Source: Candidatus Kapaibacterium sp.
GTDB lineage: Bacteria; Bacteroidota; Ignavibacteria; Kapaibacteriales; UBA2268
Length of the DNA stretch: 8,636 nt
Direction: 5' to 3'
NCBI GenBank assembly: GCA_030835065.1
Contig: JAUQWR010000807.1
Span: 1-8,636 of the forward strand
Shown here: positions 5,312 to 8,636 of the stretch, in pieces
How the letters are laid out: every line of letters starts with the position of its first letter
Numbering within the stretch: position 1 is the stretch's first letter
Program-made: the position numbers and the translations under genes
Notes under the pieces: model-generated
The model's database searches: none
Told to the model about the DNA's origin: nothing
Seen by the model: the letters and a program-made list of their open reading frames with translations, nothing else

Positions 5312-8300
5312 TTGGTAAGCAAATTCAAAAAATTATTAGTCTTGACAGCACTTGCAGTGATTACTGCAGGTCTTAACGGAATGAATTTTTCCGGCACCGG
5401 CTCCGGTTTAAATCCATATTCATATAGTATTACACCGCTTTTTAGTTCTATTGCGGCTCTGACTCCTCAGCTAATGTTTATGCTGGGATTTCAATATGAG
5501 GATTTAGACTTAAAAAATCAGGAGATGTTTAATTCTGATACAAACAGATATAATCCAAAGTTTCTTAAGAAACCTATAATCGACCGTTCGAATACCGAAA
5601 ACAAGTTCAATCCTCGACCTTATGGTATAGAATTAGATGACGAATTGGATTCTAATGGTGTATATGTGCGTTCGAGAAACAACTTCGACAGCCTTGATGT
5701 GGCTTATCCATATCCTGTTGATTTAGATGCTTACCTTGCAAATAGAAAGAAAAGACTTCAAACCTCTGTTTGGGATTCATTAATCACTGATTATGACATT
5801 AAAAAATCTTTGAGTGGCGGCGATCTTGCAAGTATGATCAACCAAGCTACCGGACTTACTATTCCTATTCCTCCAAATCCGGTAAGTACTTTATTTGGCA
5901 AACCTGAAATAAGTATTAACGTTAATGGCGAAGTCAATATGAGACTAGGCTGGCGATGGGATAGCCAAAATCTTGGTACTGCTTCTGCTTTTGGACAAAC
6001 TCAAAGTTCTCCTATTTTTAACCAGGATATCAGACTCAACGTTTCCGGTAGAATTGGTGATAAACTTCAATTAGGTACTGATTGGAATACTAGAAAATCA
6101 TATGATTACGATAATACATTCAAGATTGGTTTCACAGGCTACGATGACGATATTATTAAGAAGCTAGAGTTTGGAAATATTGATTTTCCGATACCATCCA
6201 CATTGATTGGTGGTGGATCTAAATTGTTTGGTGTGAGAGCTGATTTTCAGTTTGGTCCTCTATTCTTGAAATCTGTATTTTCGCAACGCAGAGGACAAAG
6301 AAAATTCATAGATGTGCAAGGCGGATCGAGCAAACAATATTTCTCTATAAGAGCATATGATTATGCTAAAAATCACTTCTTTTTGGATACAGCATATAAA
6401 GCTATATATGATGAATATTTCAAAAATTCCACTCCAATCATTCCAAAAAGCTCTGCTAAGCTTAGAATTACAGCAATTGAAGTGTGGGAAGCTTCCACTG
6501 AAATTACTGACCCTCACGTTGCCAGCACAATAGCAATTGCAGACCTTCCCGGCAAGAAAAGATCTCAAGGCGAAAATTGGACTCCTGCAGAAATTAATAG
6601 ACCGACATTAGCCGGCTCTGTGGTTAGAAGTCGTTTTGTGCTTTTGGATTCAACTAAATATAGAATTGATTATAACCTTGGTACTATCACTATCTACAAT
6701 CTAAGACAAGATAGATATTATGCGGTGGCATATAGTACCGAAAACGATAGTCCGGATCCTAATGATGATATATTCTATGGAAAATTTTCGGATGAAAGAA
6801 GCGATAATAATGATACTTTGCTATTGAAACTTATATATGTTCCTAATATGCTTCCCGGATACAAAACTCTTTGGGAACGTCAAATGAAGAATATATATCA
6901 GATTAATGCTTCGAATGTAAATATAAATGATACTAGAATTGGATTGTGGTATATCAGACAATCAAATGACTCTACTGATGTAATAGAAGGTACATCCGAC
7001 AAATTAGTAACAATTTTTGGAGTCGACCAGGTCAATAACAGTACCGGAGCGGCACCTCCAGATGGTTTGTTTGATTTGAGGCCACCATTTTTCGATCCAG
7101 TAAGAGGTGAAATAACATTTCCAAGCACAGAGCCATTTGGCGATGGATTGAGACGATATTTTACAAAGATAGGCAATCCTGAATTGGCAGAATTGTATTC
7201 ATTCGATCAAGTATATGATACGACATACGAAGGCGCACGCCGAAATACTGCACGAGATAGATTTGTAATTTCTGGTGAAGTATCCGGAAGAGCGACGAAC
7301 CGAATCTCATTGGGTGCTTTCAACAACCTGTCGCCTGGATCTGTTCGTGTTACTTTAGATGGCGTTCCTTTGAGAGAAAACGAAGACTTTGTGGTGGATT
7401 ACTACTCTGGCTCGGTTACTATTAGAAATGCAAGAGCTTTGCTCCCTAATGCAAATTTGAAAATTGAATACGAACAACAAGATATATTTACTGTGGCGAC
7501 GAAGACTCTTGCGGGGCTTCGTGGCGATATACAATTGTTCAAAACGCGAAGTACGGATTTGAACTTCGGTTTTACTGCTATGTATTACGACCAGTCGGCT
7601 GTAATCGATAGGGTAAGGCTTGGCGACGAACCTGTATCTAATTTTATGTTTGGTTTTGATACTAAATTTAACTGGAATGCTCAATGGCTTACAAAAGCTT
7701 TGGATATGTTGCCTTTCTATGACACAAAAGCTCCATCGAGTATGTCTTTGAAAGGTGAATGGGCTATGATTTTGCCTGAGCCTAATAAGAGAAGATCAGA
7801 TATACGCTCAGATAATAACGAACCTGTAGTTTATATAGATGATTTTGATGCTGCTCAAAGATATATTCCATTAGGATTGATTCCATCTCAATGGCAGCAC
7901 TCATCAATTCCTAATGATGTAAATATAGACTCTACTGCTCAGGGCAGATCTCTATATAGAGGTAAGATGTTTTGGTATCAATATATGATTCCACGTGTAC
8001 CGATTAGAGATATTTATCCTCAGAATCAATCTTATCAACAAGGCAGGATGAATGCAAATCCATTGAATGTATTTTTTAATCCTAACCTTCGTGGTATATA
8101 TAATAAGAATTCACTTTTCTTAGATCCTGAAAATCCTGTGTATGATCCAGGAAACGACTTTTCTGCAAAACCAGAAAACAGACAAAAAATCTGGGGTGGT
8201 ATGATGAGATTATTCTCTACTTTCAATACAAATTTCGATAATGAAAATATTGAATATGTAGAAATAATGATGCATCTGGACCAGTATGAGCCTGGCAAAT

Positions 8301-8636
8301 CAAAAATGTATATAGATATGGGACAGATTAGTGAAGATATTATACCTAATGGTGCTCCCGATACAGAAGATGGTATTACAGATGCCAATAAATTCCCTAA
8401 TGGAATGATTGATGCCGGCGAAGATGTTGGTATCGATAAAATGAATAATGCTGCAGAAAAAACTGATTATCCTGCGCCTTTGAATCAGGAAGCAGATCCT
8501 GCTCGTGATGATTATAAATTTAATTTTAATAAGAATGATGAAGATAGAGTAGAAGACGACTTTAAAGCTTACAACAACTTCGAAGGTAATGCTTCGGTTT
8601 CTGAGTTGGGGCAGTTCCCAGACAAGGAAATGTTGA
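5312..8636 (+). CDS. sprA: SprA (Sov), type IX secretion outer-membrane translocon, 3'-truncated
   Basis: The frame stays open to the right edge: 1108 codons are visible, and the family is usually about 2300-2500 residues. SprA forms the giant single-chain outer-membrane barrel through which T9SS cargo leaves the cell. Using TTG 5312 as residue 1, the protein begins MVSKFKKLLVLTALAVITAG, a good signal-peptide start; the next ATG (5381) would lose it, and a TAA at 5291 closes the frame upstream. SprA-like blocks in order: NVSGRIGDKLQLGTDWN (243-259), EFGNIDFP (286-293), HFFL (355-358), IEVWE (389-393), YRIDYNLGTITIYN (450-463), the second such repeat DFVVDYYSGSVTIRN (692-706), TKTLAGLRGD (730-739), GDEPVSN (771-777), APSSMSLKGEWA (807-818), YIDDFDAAQ (841-849), WGGMMR (961-966) and an acidic DANKFPNGMIDAGEDVGID segment (1024-1042). 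I found no frameshift. Start assignment is less certain than identity because no ATG or Shine-Dalgarno sequence is present. Confidence 0.95.
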   Translation, partial: MVSKFKKLLVLTALAVITAGLNGMNFSGTGSGLNPYSYSITPLFSSIAALTPQLMFMLGFQYEDLDLKNQEMFNSDTNRYNPKFLKKPIIDRSNTENKFNPRPYGIELDDELDSNGVYVRSRNNFDSLDVAYPYPVDLDAYLANRKKRLQTSVWDSLITDYDIKKSLSGGDLASMINQATGLTIPIPPNPVSTLFGKPEISINVNGEVNMRLGWRWDSQNLGTASAFGQTQSSPIFNQDIRLNVSGRIGDKLQLGTDWNTRKSYDYDNTFKIGFTGYDDDIIKKLEFGNIDFPIPSTLIGGGSKLFGVRADFQFGPLFLKSVFSQRRGQRKFIDVQGGSSKQYFSIRAYDYAKNHFFLDTAYKAIYDEYFKNSTPIIPKSSAKLRITAIEVWEASTEITDPHVASTIAIADLPGKKRSQGENWTPAEINRPTLAGSVVRSRFVLLDSTKYRIDYNLGTITIYNLRQDRYYAVAYSTENDSPDPNDDIFYGKFSDERSDNNDTLLLKLIYVPNMLPGYKTLWERQMKNIYQINASNVNINDTRIGLWYIRQSNDSTDVIEGTSDKLVTIFGVDQVNNSTGAAPPDGLFDLRPPFFDPVRGEITFPSTEPFGDGLRRYFTKIGNPELAELYSFDQVYDTTYEGARRNTARDRFVISGEVSGRATNRISLGAFNNLSPGSVRVTLDGVPLRENEDFVVDYYSGSVTIRNARALLPNANLKIEYEQQDIFTVATKTLAGLRGDIQLFKTRSTDLNFGFTAMYYDQSAVIDRVRLGDEPVSNFMFGFDTKFNWNAQWLTKALDMLPFYDTKAPSSMSLKGEWAMILPEPNKRRSDIRSDNNEPVVYIDDFDAAQRYIPLGLIPSQWQHSSIPNDVNIDSTAQGRSLYRGKMFWYQYMIPRVPIRDIYPQNQSYQQGRMNANPLNVFFNPNLRGIYNKNSLFLDPENPVYDPGNDFSAKPENRQKIWGGMMRLFSTFNTNFDNENIEYVEIMMHLDQYEPGKSKMYIDMGQISEDIIPNGAPDTEDGITDANKFPNGMIDAGEDVGIDKMNNAAEKTDYPAPLNQEADPARDDYKFNFNKNDEDRVEDDFKAYNNFEGNASVSELGQFPDKEML

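Noticed and set aside
5167..5397. Open frame of 76 codons on the - strand covering the sprA leader and signal-peptide region
   Set aside because: It overlaps the sprA start antisense, has Leu/Ile/Lys-rich low-complexity composition expected from AT-rich DNA, and resembles no family I recognise.
6260..8388. Four antisense open frames of 92-117 codons inside sprA (6260-6568, 6898-7176, 7355-7684, 8035-8388)
   Set aside because: All lie opposite a continuous, clearly conserved SprA frame; their products show no domain signature.
1..8636. Mobile element, CRISPR, tRNA/rRNA or phage content
   Set aside because: I saw no transposase or integrase signatures, no regularly spaced repeats and no RNA gene sequences; nearly all DNA is accounted for by four intact or edge-truncated genes.

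Overview
The window holds four genes, all on the + strand, in AT-rich DNA. Three are recognisable components of the Bacteroidota/FCB-group type IX secretion system (T9SS): a 5'-truncated porU (the C25-family protease that cleaves the sorting domain from T9SS cargo), porV (the outer-membrane shuttle/channel partner) and the first part of sprA (the giant outer-membrane translocon barrel, called sov in Porphyromonas). T9SS genes occur in this phylum group, so the organism is almost certainly a member of Bacteroidota or a close FCB relative (Ignavibacteria, Kapabacteria and similar). I cannot place it more finely from this sequence.

Layout: 1-2361 is porU, open at the left edge and ending in a FlgD-like/T9SS-type C-terminal domain. 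After a 99-base gap, porV (2461-3555) starts from a strong GGAGG ribosome binding site, which is unusual for this phylum. A near-perfect intrinsic terminator (3572-3608) closes the porU-porV unit. Next comes a MacB/FtsX-type ABC-transporter permease (3717-5075), with no ATPase or periplasmic adaptor gene visible in the window. A 236-base non-coding leader with small inverted repeats (5076-5311) precedes sprA, which is open from a probable TTG start at 5312 through the right edge (1108 codons visible; the family is usually about 2300-2500 residues).

How the parts fit, from known T9SS biology: substrates exported to the periplasm cross the outer membrane through SprA, PorV docks at the SprA barrel and collects the emerging folded substrate, and PorU (bound to PorV) removes the C-terminal sorting domain. 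The window therefore encodes the outer-membrane exit and processing half of the machine. The permease lying among them has no established T9SS role. Whether it is a functional partner or a bystander is the main open question here. I see no RNA genes, CRISPR arrays, insertion sequences or other mobile elements.
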